Of a stretch of DNA of 5,165 bases, positions 1-5,165 are shown in pieces. A program made the position numbers and the translations under genes. The stretch's first letter is position 1; each line of letters starts with the position of its first letter. The notes beneath the pieces are model-generated. The model was not told the origin of the DNA. It worked only from the letters and a program-made list of their open reading frames with translations, and ran no database searches. The DNA comes from Candidatus Planktophila sp. (lineage in GTDB: Bacteria; Actinomycetota; Actinomycetes; Nanopelagicales; Nanopelagicaceae). Location: the NCBI GenBank assembly GCA_024641555.1, contig JAHECV010000034.1:1-5165 (forward strand). The letters are read 5' to 3'.

Positions 1-466
1 CTGCCCAAGTAACTACCTCTTTTGTCTGTGCTTCATCAGCCGGCAAAAGAATTGGCAGCGAATCAAGTGCGCGCATCCAAGCGATATCTTCGATGGAATG
101 GTGGGTTGGTCCAAGTTCGCCATAGGAAACACCTGGGCTCATGCCGCAGAGCTTTACATTTGTGCGTGTGTAAACCACATCTGCCTTTATCTGCTCAAGG
201 GCGCGTCCAGTTAAAAATGGCGATGCTGCGCATACAAAAGGGGTAAATCCAGCGTTTGCTAGACCTGCTGCAACGCCGACCATATTCTGTTCTGCGATAC
301 CAACATCAATTAAGCGATCAGGAAATAAGTCGCGGAATTCTCCCAAATTACTTGAGCCAACTGAGTCGTTGCAGACAACAACTATCTTCGGGTCTTCATT
401 AGCCAGTTGAATTAAGGTTTTGGCAAAGATAGCTCGGTTATCAAACTCTTCTAACTTTTCGCTCAC
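1..466 (-). CDS. Transketolase, C-terminal subunit (partial, 3' end outside window)
   Basis: This is the pyrimidine-binding half of a split transketolase, the thiamine-diphosphate enzyme that moves two-carbon ketol units between sugar phosphates in the non-oxidative pentose phosphate pathway in the cytosol. Translating the minus strand from a GTG at 466 gives 155 uninterrupted codons up to the window edge, so roughly the second half is missing. Residues 54-62 read DVGIAEQNM. E59 corresponds to the conserved glutamate that contacts the cofactor aminopyrimidine. GELGPTHHSIEDIAW (116-130) is the usual substrate-side loop with paired histidines H122 and H123. The GTG start shares four bases (GTGA) with the stop of the N-terminal subunit, the classic arrangement for coupled translation of equimolar partners, and I see no better start. 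The related dehydrogenase and DXS C-terminal domains share the fold, but pairing with a transketolase N-half settles the call. Confidence 0.93.
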   Translation of the reverse strand, partial: MSEKLEEFDNRAIFAKTLIQLANEDPKIVVVCNDSVGSSNLGEFRDLFPDRLIDVGIAEQNMVGVAAGLANAGFTPFVCAASPFLTGRALEQIKADVVYTRTNVKLCGMSPGVSYGELGPTHHSIEDIAWMRALDSLPILLPADEAQTKEVVTWA

Positions 467-1275
467 TGCTTACCCACTTGCTCGAGCGCTGCTTCATATT
501 GTTCAGCAGTTGGAACTTTATGATGCCACTCGGCTCGACCTTCCATAAAGTCAACGCCCTTACCTTTTACGGTTTGTGCGATTAAGACTCTGGGCTTGGT
601 CTGTGGATCGGTAAATGCTTTACGGAGCGCTTGGTGGTCATGTCCATCAACGACGCGAACTTCCCAGCCAAAGGCTTCAAACTTTTTATCCAGCGGATCA
701 AGTTCATTCGTTTTTGAAGTTGGACTTCCTTGTTGGAAACCATTGCGATCAACGACTGCAATCAAATTTGTTAATTTGCGATGTCCGGCAAACATCGCGG
801 CTTCCCAGTTGCTGCCTTCTTGAAGTTCGCCATCGCCCATAATTACAAATGAACGACTTCCGTTTTTAGCTAACTGCGCACCAATTGCTGCGCCAACTGC
901 GATAGGAAATCCGTGGCCAAGCGGGCCAGTATTAGATTCAACGCCTGGTACTTTGTTGCGATTGGGATGGCCATTTAACTTACTTAAAGGTTGCGCAAAT
1001 GTCTTTAGATCTTCGACTGGAAAGAAGCCACGCAGCGCCAGTGTTGAATACAGCGCGACTGCGGCATGGCCTTTACTTAATATCAGGCGATCACGATCTG
1101 GTTTGTTTGGCTCTTTTGGATCGACGTTCAACACAGATCCAAAGAGCGTTGCCAAAATATCTGTGACCGAGAAATCTCCACCGATATGGCCCATGCCGGC
1201 GCCCTTAATTGTGTGGAGGATTTGGAGGCGGATTTCTCGCGCTAAATCAGCGATTTCCCGCGTGCTCATCTCCAT
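463..1275 (-). CDS. Transketolase, N-terminal subunit
   Basis: This 270-residue protein is the pyrophosphate-binding half of transketolase, at the usual length for stand-alone N-terminal subunits. Visible motifs in order are GAGMGHIGG (26-34, H30), SKGH (67-70, H70), NGHP (101-104, H103), GPLGHG (117-122, H121), and the thiamine-diphosphate/metal motif starting GDGE (147-150) and ending in DRNG (176-179), where D148 and N178 should bind the divalent cation. WHHK (250-253) near the end is also typical. The first ATG (1275) is preferred over the ATG two codons later because AAGG at 1286-1289 lies ten bases upstream of it and would be too close to the other. The stop overlaps the C-terminal subunit's GTG start by four bases. 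The EEP gene ends 23 bases upstream on the same strand, so all three may share a transcript. No frameshift or missing catalytic residue is visible. Confidence 0.96.
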   Translation of the reverse strand: MEMSTREIADLAREIRLQILHTIKGAGMGHIGGDFSVTDILATLFGSVLNVDPKEPNKPDRDRLILSKGHAAVALYSTLALRGFFPVEDLKTFAQPLSKLNGHPNRNKVPGVESNTGPLGHGFPIAVGAAIGAQLAKNGSRSFVIMGDGELQEGSNWEAAMFAGHRKLTNLIAVVDRNGFQQGSPTSKTNELDPLDKKFEAFGWEVRVVDGHDHQALRKAFTDPQTKPRVLIAQTVKGKGVDFMEGRAEWHHKVPTAEQYEAALEQVGKQ

Positions 1276-1285
1276 AGTGGCTCTA

Positions 1286-1289
1286 CCTT
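1286..1289 (-). promoter_or_regulatory. Weak ribosome-binding site of the transketolase N-subunit
   Basis: On the minus strand AAGG lies ten bases before the ATG at 1275, within the 23-base gap after the EEP stop codon. It is a short match at the long end of the usual spacing, so it is only suggestive. It does favour the first ATG over the second at 1269, which would leave GGAG only one base away. I see no convincing promoter in this gap. Confidence 0.35.
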
Positions 1290-1298
1290 ATTGCAGTT

Positions 1299-2603
1299 TT
1301 ACCTTCGCGTCACGCGCCTCTTTACTCTCCAAATAATTAGCGCAAGTAATAAGGCTCCCACCCATTGCCAGAATGAAATCGGAAATGGTTTGTGTTCGGG
1401 CAGCGCTGCGCTCTGTCCAGCAAGAGTATTAAGGATCGTAAACTCTGCAAATACTCCAGCATGATCGGTTGCATATGGCGCTTTATATCCAATGATTTGT
1501 GAAGTGCTGACATCAACTCCATTTTTTGTAAATATGTAATCCAATCGATCTGTAAAACCATATTCATTTCCCATCGCTTGTCCTGCCTTTAAGCGATCTG
1601 GATCTGGTCCAGTTAGTAGTGCGTTCGCGCCCCAGGTGTAAGTCTTTGGATCACTTGCATCAGGGCCGGCATCGTTAAATCCTGCCTCAACCATCAAACG
1701 AAAAGCGTTGCACTTGCTATCACCCGCAGGACATTCATCGCTCGCCGTTGGTTGCAGACCTGGATTAGCGGCGTTTGCCGGACGTGGATCGCGCGGATCG
1801 GCGTTAAAGTCACCGATTACAACAAGCGGCATATTTGTTTCTTTAAGATCTGCGATCAATTGTTTAGCCTGCTTGGCAGAATTTGGGGTTTTATTCTCAT
1901 CCCAGATTGATTCAAGATGGGTTGAAACAAATCTGACTGCAACATCGCCTATGAAAATATCAGCCCAGGTATATCCGCGATAGATGGTCATAAGTGTCGG
2001 AACAATGCTGTAACTATCTTCATATTCCGTATTTCCAACTTGAATAACTTGTTCTGCCAAGCTCTTTTTAATTGCCAGAGCATCGCCAATTTGAAAACCA
2101 CAGGCCGCCTTATCTTGGCCAAATATCTTTTGGAAACGTCCTGGGTCCCTGACCATTGTTAAGAATGGAATCGGGCTAATTGAATATCCGGGATTAAAGG
2201 CAGTCTTTCCATCTCTGCTTGCCAAAACATAATCGCCACCCAGGGCTTGAAGTAGTTGATCGGTGAAGTTAAAAACTTCCGTTTTCGCGCTCCAAGCGTT
2301 CTTCTTGCAGTACCAAATCGTGGCCTCCTGTAAGCCGATTACATCGGGCTTAAACTCTTTTATTTCCGCAGCCAGAGCTATTGAGCGTTTTGAGAAATCA
2401 TTTTTATTTACTTGATCCCACATAAATTGCGCAGCTGCTGGCATATCTGGAATCAACTTCAGCGCTACCCCGACATCCGCGCCTAAGTAAATATTTCTGG
2501 ACATAACAGTGAGGGTTGGTTCAGCGGCAAAACCTGGGTGAGGCGTGAAAAGAGCCAAAGTTATTGCGCCAATAGATGAGGCGATAACCCCTCGTAATTT
2601 CAT
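1299..2603 (-). CDS. Secreted endonuclease/exonuclease/phosphatase (EEP) family protein with C-terminal membrane anchor
   Basis: This 434-residue protein has the DNase I-like EEP fold, whose members cleave phosphodiester or phosphomonoester bonds in nucleic acids, phospholipids or sugar phosphates with a divalent metal. A signal peptide spans about 1-26 (K2, R4, hydrophobic core, GFA-AE cleavage region). Catalytic motifs in order are SRNIYLG (35-41, N37), GLQE (90-93, metal ligand E93), STHLES (227-232, H229), IGDFNADP (263-270, D265 and N267), RLDYIF (353-358, D355) and the terminal TDHAG (379-383, D380-H381). C291 and C298 could form a disulfide, which fits export. Residues about 411-425 form a hydrophobic, Trp-flanked helix followed by a very basic tail (R426 to R434), so the enzyme is probably anchored with its catalytic domain outside. 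LPEHK (401-405) sits where a sortase site would be but is not LPxTG. The substrate cannot be told from sequence; scavenging phosphate or nucleotides from outside is plausible. The start is supported by the signal peptide, with no Shine-Dalgarno upstream. Confidence 0.88.
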   Translation of the reverse strand: MKLRGVIASSIGAITLALFTPHPGFAAEPTLTVMSRNIYLGADVGVALKLIPDMPAAAQFMWDQVNKNDFSKRSIALAAEIKEFKPDVIGLQEATIWYCKKNAWSAKTEVFNFTDQLLQALGGDYVLASRDGKTAFNPGYSISPIPFLTMVRDPGRFQKIFGQDKAACGFQIGDALAIKKSLAEQVIQVGNTEYEDSYSIVPTLMTIYRGYTWADIFIGDVAVRFVSTHLESIWDENKTPNSAKQAKQLIADLKETNMPLVVIGDFNADPRDPRPANAANPGLQPTASDECPAGDSKCNAFRLMVEAGFNDAGPDASDPKTYTWGANALLTGPDPDRLKAGQAMGNEYGFTDRLDYIFTKNGVDVSTSQIIGYKAPYATDHAGVFAEFTILNTLAGQSAALPEHKPFPISFWQWVGALLLALIIWRVKRRVTRR

Positions 2604-2609
2604 AGGTTC

Positions 2610-2615
2610 ATTATG
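2610..2615 (-). promoter_or_regulatory. Candidate -10 element for the EEP gene (leaderless start)
   Basis: On the minus strand CATAAT (2615 to 2610) matches five of six positions of the TATAAT consensus. Six bases separate it from the A of the EEP ATG at 2603, the distance expected if transcription begins on the start codon itself. No ribosome-binding site lies upstream of that ATG and no clear -35 is seen, both common in actinobacterial leaderless genes. This is inferred from spacing only. Confidence 0.42.
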
Positions 2616-2621
2616 TACTCT
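2616..2621 (+). promoter_or_regulatory. Candidate -10 element for aminopeptidase P (leaderless start)
   Basis: TACTCT fits the TAnnnT pattern of actinobacterial -10 elements and ends seven bases before the A of the ATG at 2629, so transcription could start at the initiation codon. No Shine-Dalgarno sequence precedes that ATG. The element directly abuts the opposing -10 candidate at 2610-2615. TAnnnT is loose and can occur by chance, so confidence rests mainly on position. Confidence 0.38.
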
Positions 2622-2628
2622 AAGTCTT

Positions 2629-4080
2629 ATGAATGAGAAGGTTGAAGCCCCAGAAGTAAAGAACGCGCGCCCTTACGATGTTGCACCTCCTCAGCAGTAT
2701 GCCGAATTTATGCGCACCGGCTGGGCTCCTTCTAATCTAGAAGGTCTGCAGCCACTTGAAGTTGTGACATATGCATTTACTCGTCGCCAAGTACTTTCAG
2801 AAAACTTTTCTGGAATTCGCATCGTAATTCCATCTGGAAACTACAAGACGCGTTCTAATGACACCGAATATGTCTATCGTCCACATAGCGCATTTGCTTA
2901 CTACAGCGGTGTTCAGGGAGCCGATGCAGTTGCTGATTCTGTTCTGGTTATGGAACCGAATGCAGAAGGTGGACATGATGCCTATCTCTATCTGCATCCA
3001 CGTTCGACTCGCGAGACTGATGCTTTCTACACTGATCGCAAATACGGAGAACTTTGGGTCGGTCGCCACTTCACACTTGAAGAAGCGGCGACGGTTTACC
3101 AGATTGAGACGCGCAATGTAGATCAAATCGAAGACCTTCTGCGATTTAGCAAAGAGACGCTATTAATCCGCGGTGAAGATGCGCTAATGGATAAGTTGAT
3201 ATCAGTTCATGCGCGCGAAGGAGAATTCCAGACTTTTACCTCAGAACAGCGTTTGGTAAAAGATGGCTACGAAATCGGCCAATTGCAGGCTGCAGTGGAC
3301 TCCACGGGCCGAGGTTTTTCAGATGTGATTGCGGCGATGCCGGCTGCGGCAGATCATCCGCGCGGTGAACGTATTGTGGAAGGCGCCTTCTTTGGCCGCG
3401 CCCGTTTAGAAGGTAACGATATTGGTTACACAACGATTGCAGCAGCGGGCTCACACGCCTGCGTCTTGCATTGGATCCGAAATGATGGCGCAGTTCGTAA
3501 CGGTGAATTGTTATTGCTAGATGCTGGCGTTGAAATGGATTCGTATTACACCGCAGATATCACGCGTACTCTGCCGGTAAATGGAAAGTTCACACCCGCG
3601 CAACGTGCGCTATACATGTTGGTTTATGAAGCGCAGCTCGCTGGCTTCGCCGCTGTAAAACCGGGCGTTAAATTTTTAGAGATTAATCGTGCAGCCCAAC
3701 GAGTGCTAGCTCAGGGCTTGGCCGATATGGGCGTGCTGACTGTGAGCGCAGAAGAATCTATGAAACCTGAAGTTGGGCTACATCGCCGCTGGACTCTGCA
3801 TGGGGTAAGCCATCACTTAGGTTTAGATGTACACGACTGCGAACATGCGCGCCAAGATATGTATCGCGAGGGAACTTTGCGCGAAGGAATGGTTTTAACA
3901 GTAGAACCTGGTTTATATATTCAACCTGATGATGAACTATTTACTCCCGAATATCGCGGTATAGGTATTCGCATTGAAGATGACGTTGTGGTTACCGCAG
4001 ATGGTTGCCGAAACTTAAGTGAGAATATTCCGCGCCACCCAGATGCAATTGAAGCTTGGATGTCCTCAATTCTCGGTTAG
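2629..4080 (+). CDS. pepP: Xaa-Pro aminopeptidase P (M24B metallopeptidase)
   Basis: This 483-residue cytosolic enzyme should remove the N-terminal residue from peptides whose second residue is proline, using two metal ions (usually Mn2+). The N-terminal AMP_N-type domain covers about residues 60-200. The pita-bread catalytic domain follows and carries all five metal ligands: D298 (LLLDAG), D310 (TADITRT), H395 (HGVSHHLGLDVHD), E426 (VEPGLY) and E450 (RIEDD). Accessory histidines H391 and H402 are also present. The spacing of H391, H395 and H402 equals that of E. coli PepP H350, H354 and H361. Length is a little above E. coli PepP (about 440) and suits actinobacterial members. I choose the ATG at 2629 because the in-frame extension back to 2545 would run antisense through the EEP signal peptide and looks nothing like the family. 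No signal peptide is visible. The gene ends three bases before the convergent crcB pair. Confidence 0.95.
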   Translation: MNEKVEAPEVKNARPYDVAPPQQYAEFMRTGWAPSNLEGLQPLEVVTYAFTRRQVLSENFSGIRIVIPSGNYKTRSNDTEYVYRPHSAFAYYSGVQGADAVADSVLVMEPNAEGGHDAYLYLHPRSTRETDAFYTDRKYGELWVGRHFTLEEAATVYQIETRNVDQIEDLLRFSKETLLIRGEDALMDKLISVHAREGEFQTFTSEQRLVKDGYEIGQLQAAVDSTGRGFSDVIAAMPAAADHPRGERIVEGAFFGRARLEGNDIGYTTIAAAGSHACVLHWIRNDGAVRNGELLLLDAGVEMDSYYTADITRTLPVNGKFTPAQRALYMLVYEAQLAGFAAVKPGVKFLEINRAAQRVLAQGLADMGVLTVSAEESMKPEVGLHRRWTLHGVSHHLGLDVHDCEHARQDMYREGTLREGMVLTVEPGLYIQPDDELFTPEYRGIGIRIEDDVVVTADGCRNLSENIPRHPDAIEAWMSSILG

Positions 4081-4083
4081 TAC

Positions 4084-4422
4084 TTAGTTAACTAGTTGTA
4101 GCCCTAAATAGGCAGCGGCGAGCCCAAAGCCAAGGGACATAAGCAGGTTAATGGTTATCTCGCGATAGCGTTTTAATTCGAACCCTAAATAAATATCGAG
4201 CATAAATGTAGACCAGGTTGTAAACGCTCCAGCAAAACCCACTGCGAAGAGATCGTGAATATGTTCGACCTTGGTGAAGGTCAGCCCAATGATGAATGAA
4301 CCAAGGACGTTGACTAGGAAAATTCCATAAGGCTTTTCTGAATATTTACGAATATATTGATCGATGGCAAAACGCGCTGGCGCGCCTATCGCTGCTCCTA
4401 AAATGATATAGAAAGTAGTCAT
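4084..4422 (-). CDS. crcB: Fluoride channel subunit CrcB/Fluc (distal member of pair)
   Basis: This 112-residue, four-helix membrane protein is a subunit of the Fluc fluoride channel, which lets toxic cytoplasmic F- leak out. Family marks are GAAIGAPARF (9-18, conserved R17), FLVNVLGSF (35-43, pore Asn N38) and the TM3 break GFAGAFTTWSTF (62-73). The normal TTFSTF is here TTWSTF, so the first pore-box phenylalanine is W70 while F73 is kept. Positive charges lie in loop 1 (R25, K26, K30) and loop 3 (K84, R85, R87), with few at the ends or in loop 2. By the positive-inside rule this places both termini outside, opposite to its neighbour. The start ATG overlaps the upstream crcB stop (ATGA). The two proteins should form an antiparallel heterodimer. 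No fluoride riboswitch is visible, since the genes follow sdhB directly. Confidence 0.93.
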   Translation of the reverse strand: MTTFYIILGAAIGAPARFAIDQYIRKYSEKPYGIFLVNVLGSFIIGLTFTKVEHIHDLFAVGFAGAFTTWSTFMLDIYLGFELKRYREITINLLMSLGFGLAAAYLGLQLVN

Positions 4423-4772
4423 GATCGCACCGGAATCAACTTACGGCTTACCGGTAAAACAATCAGCACGATTAGCAAGCTGAATAAAACATTTTGCAAG
4501 AGGAAAGAAATTCCGCCTTCGATGGGTTCAACTACCTGCACGGTTACGGCAGAAAATGTTGTCATACCTGCACAAAATCCTGGCAAGAGTAAATGACGAA
4601 GTTCAGTTACGCCACGGCGCTCCATTAAGACTAGAAGTGCACTGGCAAGTGCAACGCCAATCAAATTTGCGGCAAGTGTTCCGGAGCGATCATCTGAAAT
4701 GACGATCGATAATCCAAAGCGAACTAAAGTTCCTGCTACGCCGCCAATGGCGACGAGTAGCAGTGACTTCAT
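4419..4772 (-). CDS. crcB: Fluoride channel subunit CrcB/Fluc (proximal member of pair)
   Basis: This second Fluc-family subunit has 117 residues and four predicted membrane helices, the usual size. Visible marks are AIGGVAGTLVRF (8-19, conserved R18), GTLAANLIG (31-39, pore Asn N36) and GFCAGMTTFSAV (65-76). F73 keeps the first phenylalanine of the TTFSTF pore motif, but the following Thr-Phe is A75-V76. Basic residues cluster at the N-terminus (K2), loop 2 (R52, R53, R59) and C-terminus (R110, K111, R116), while loop 3 carries only E82 and E85, giving a strong N-in/C-in bias. The ATG lies three bases after the sdhB stop with no visible Shine-Dalgarno site, so translation probably depends on ribosomes finishing sdhB. 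The gene's stop overlaps the next crcB start. Fluoride export is the family function; the heterodimer is inferred from pairing and charge pattern. Confidence 0.92.
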   Translation of the reverse strand: MKSLLLVAIGGVAGTLVRFGLSIVISDDRSGTLAANLIGVALASALLVLMERRGVTELRHLLLPGFCAGMTTFSAVTVQVVEPIEGGISFLLQNVLFSLLIVLIVLPVSRKLIPVRS

Positions 4773-4775
4773 GAT

Positions 4776-5165
4776 TTAGTTGCGCTTTTCGCGCTTTAGA
4801 AGACCCGCAAACATGCGCGCTGGATCGTATTTGATATCTACAACGCGCTCCTTCATAGGAATGATTGCGTTATCGGTGATCTTGATGTGCTCTGGGCAGA
4901 CTTCAGTACAGCACTTGGTGATGTTACACATTCCAAGACCGTGCTCTTCCTGCGCGGTGCGTTTACGGTTCTTCAAGATATCAAGTGGGTGCATATCGAG
5001 TTCGGCGATACGAATAAAGAATCGAGGACCAGCAAATGATTTCTTATTCTCTTCGTGATCGCGGATTACGTGGCAGGTATCTTGGCAGAGGAAACATTCG
5101 ATGCACTTGCGGAACTCTTGCGAGCGCTCTACATCTACCTGCTCCATGCGCGCTTCACCTGGCTT
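4776..5165 (-). CDS. sdhB: Succinate dehydrogenase/fumarate reductase iron-sulfur subunit (partial, 5' end outside window)
   Basis: This is the C-terminal 129 residues of the electron-transfer subunit of respiratory complex II, which carries electrons between the flavoprotein and the quinone site at the cytoplasmic face of the membrane. The frame stays open past the ATG at 5147 to the window edge (KPGEAR precedes it), so that ATG is internal. The ferredoxin-type cluster region reads CIECFLCQDTC (fragment residues 21-31). It is followed later by CNITKCCTEVCP, whose first, seventh and eleventh residues match E. coli SdhB C206, C212 and C216, ligands of the 3Fe-4S and 4Fe-4S clusters. The extra adjacent Cys and the FRKCIECFLCQ and EHGLG.CNITKCC wording closely recall mycobacterial Sdh1 (Rv0247c-type). 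The N-terminal 2Fe-2S domain lies outside the window. Fumarate reduction cannot be excluded; an aerobic SDH role is inferred. The stop lies three bases before the crcB pair. Confidence 0.94.
   Translation of the reverse strand, partial: KPGEARMEQVDVERSQEFRKCIECFLCQDTCHVIRDHEENKKSFAGPRFFIRIAELDMHPLDILKNRKRTAQEEHGLGMCNITKCCTEVCPEHIKITDNAIIPMKERVVDIKYDPARMFAGLLKREKRN

Noticed and set aside
22..246. 74-codon plus-strand frame at the left edge
   Set aside because: It lies antisense to the transketolase C-subunit, whose cofactor-binding motifs are intact on the minus strand.
1306..1316. Inverted repeat CGCGTCACGCG at the end of the EEP gene, considered as a terminator
   Set aside because: The stem is only four or five base pairs with a tiny loop, no T run follows on the minus strand, and it encodes the basic Arg/Val tail, which explains the repeat.
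953..1336. 127-codon open frame on the plus strand opposite the transketolase N-subunit
   Set aside because: It is antisense to a gene with complete catalytic motifs, its translation shows no recognisable domain, and it looks like a codon-bias shadow.
2545..2628. In-frame upstream extension of the aminopeptidase P frame to an ATG at 2545
   Set aside because: It runs antisense through the EEP signal peptide, has no family resemblance, and leaves no room for a promoter. The ATG at 2629 gives a normal protein.
4773..4775. Possible fluoride riboswitch before the crcB pair
   Set aside because: The gap after sdhB is three bases, so any riboswitch would have to lie within sdhB coding sequence, and I see no matching structure there.
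5145..5147. ATG at 5147 as the start of a small 123-residue iron-sulfur protein
   Set aside because: The frame stays open upstream to the window edge, and the cysteine pattern is that of the C-terminal half of SdhB, so the ATG is internal.

Overview
The window carries seven protein-coding genes packed almost edge to edge. The largest gap between genes is 25 bases and no stretch over 300 bases lacks a gene. I see no rRNA, tRNA, CRISPR array or insertion sequence. The gene set, roughly balanced base composition, minimal spacers and lack of ribosome-binding sites at several starts suggest a small-genome actinobacterium. The partial SdhB is of the actinobacterial non-classical type, and the aminopeptidase P resembles actinobacterial members. 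A freshwater acI/Nanopelagicales-type genome (Planktophila-like) is my best guess, inferred from memory of these families and not proven.

Layout. Bases 1-2603 on the minus strand hold, in transcription order, a secreted and probably membrane-anchored endonuclease/exonuclease/phosphatase (EEP) protein, then the N-terminal and C-terminal halves of a split transketolase. The C-terminal half runs off the left edge. A 25-base divergent spacer (2604-2628) separates this block from a plus-strand cytosolic Xaa-Pro aminopeptidase P (2629-4080). That gene converges, three bases apart, with a second minus-strand block: the 3' part of a succinate dehydrogenase/fumarate reductase iron-sulfur subunit, entering from the right edge, followed by two small CrcB/Fluc fluoride-channel subunits whose genes overlap.

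How the genes work together. The transketolase halves form one enzyme of the non-oxidative pentose phosphate pathway and are translationally coupled by a GTGA overlap. The CrcB pair should form one heterodimeric fluoride exporter. Its two proteins have opposite charge-bias topology and complementary changes in the pore phenylalanine pair. The EEP protein and aminopeptidase P are unrelated in function and share only the divergent spacer, where two candidate -10 elements abut so that both mRNAs could be leaderless.

No wholly new system is evident. The points most worth a second look are the possibly single-barrelled fluoride channel, the back-to-back leaderless promoter, and the C-terminally anchored secreted EEP enzyme placed upstream of transketolase.
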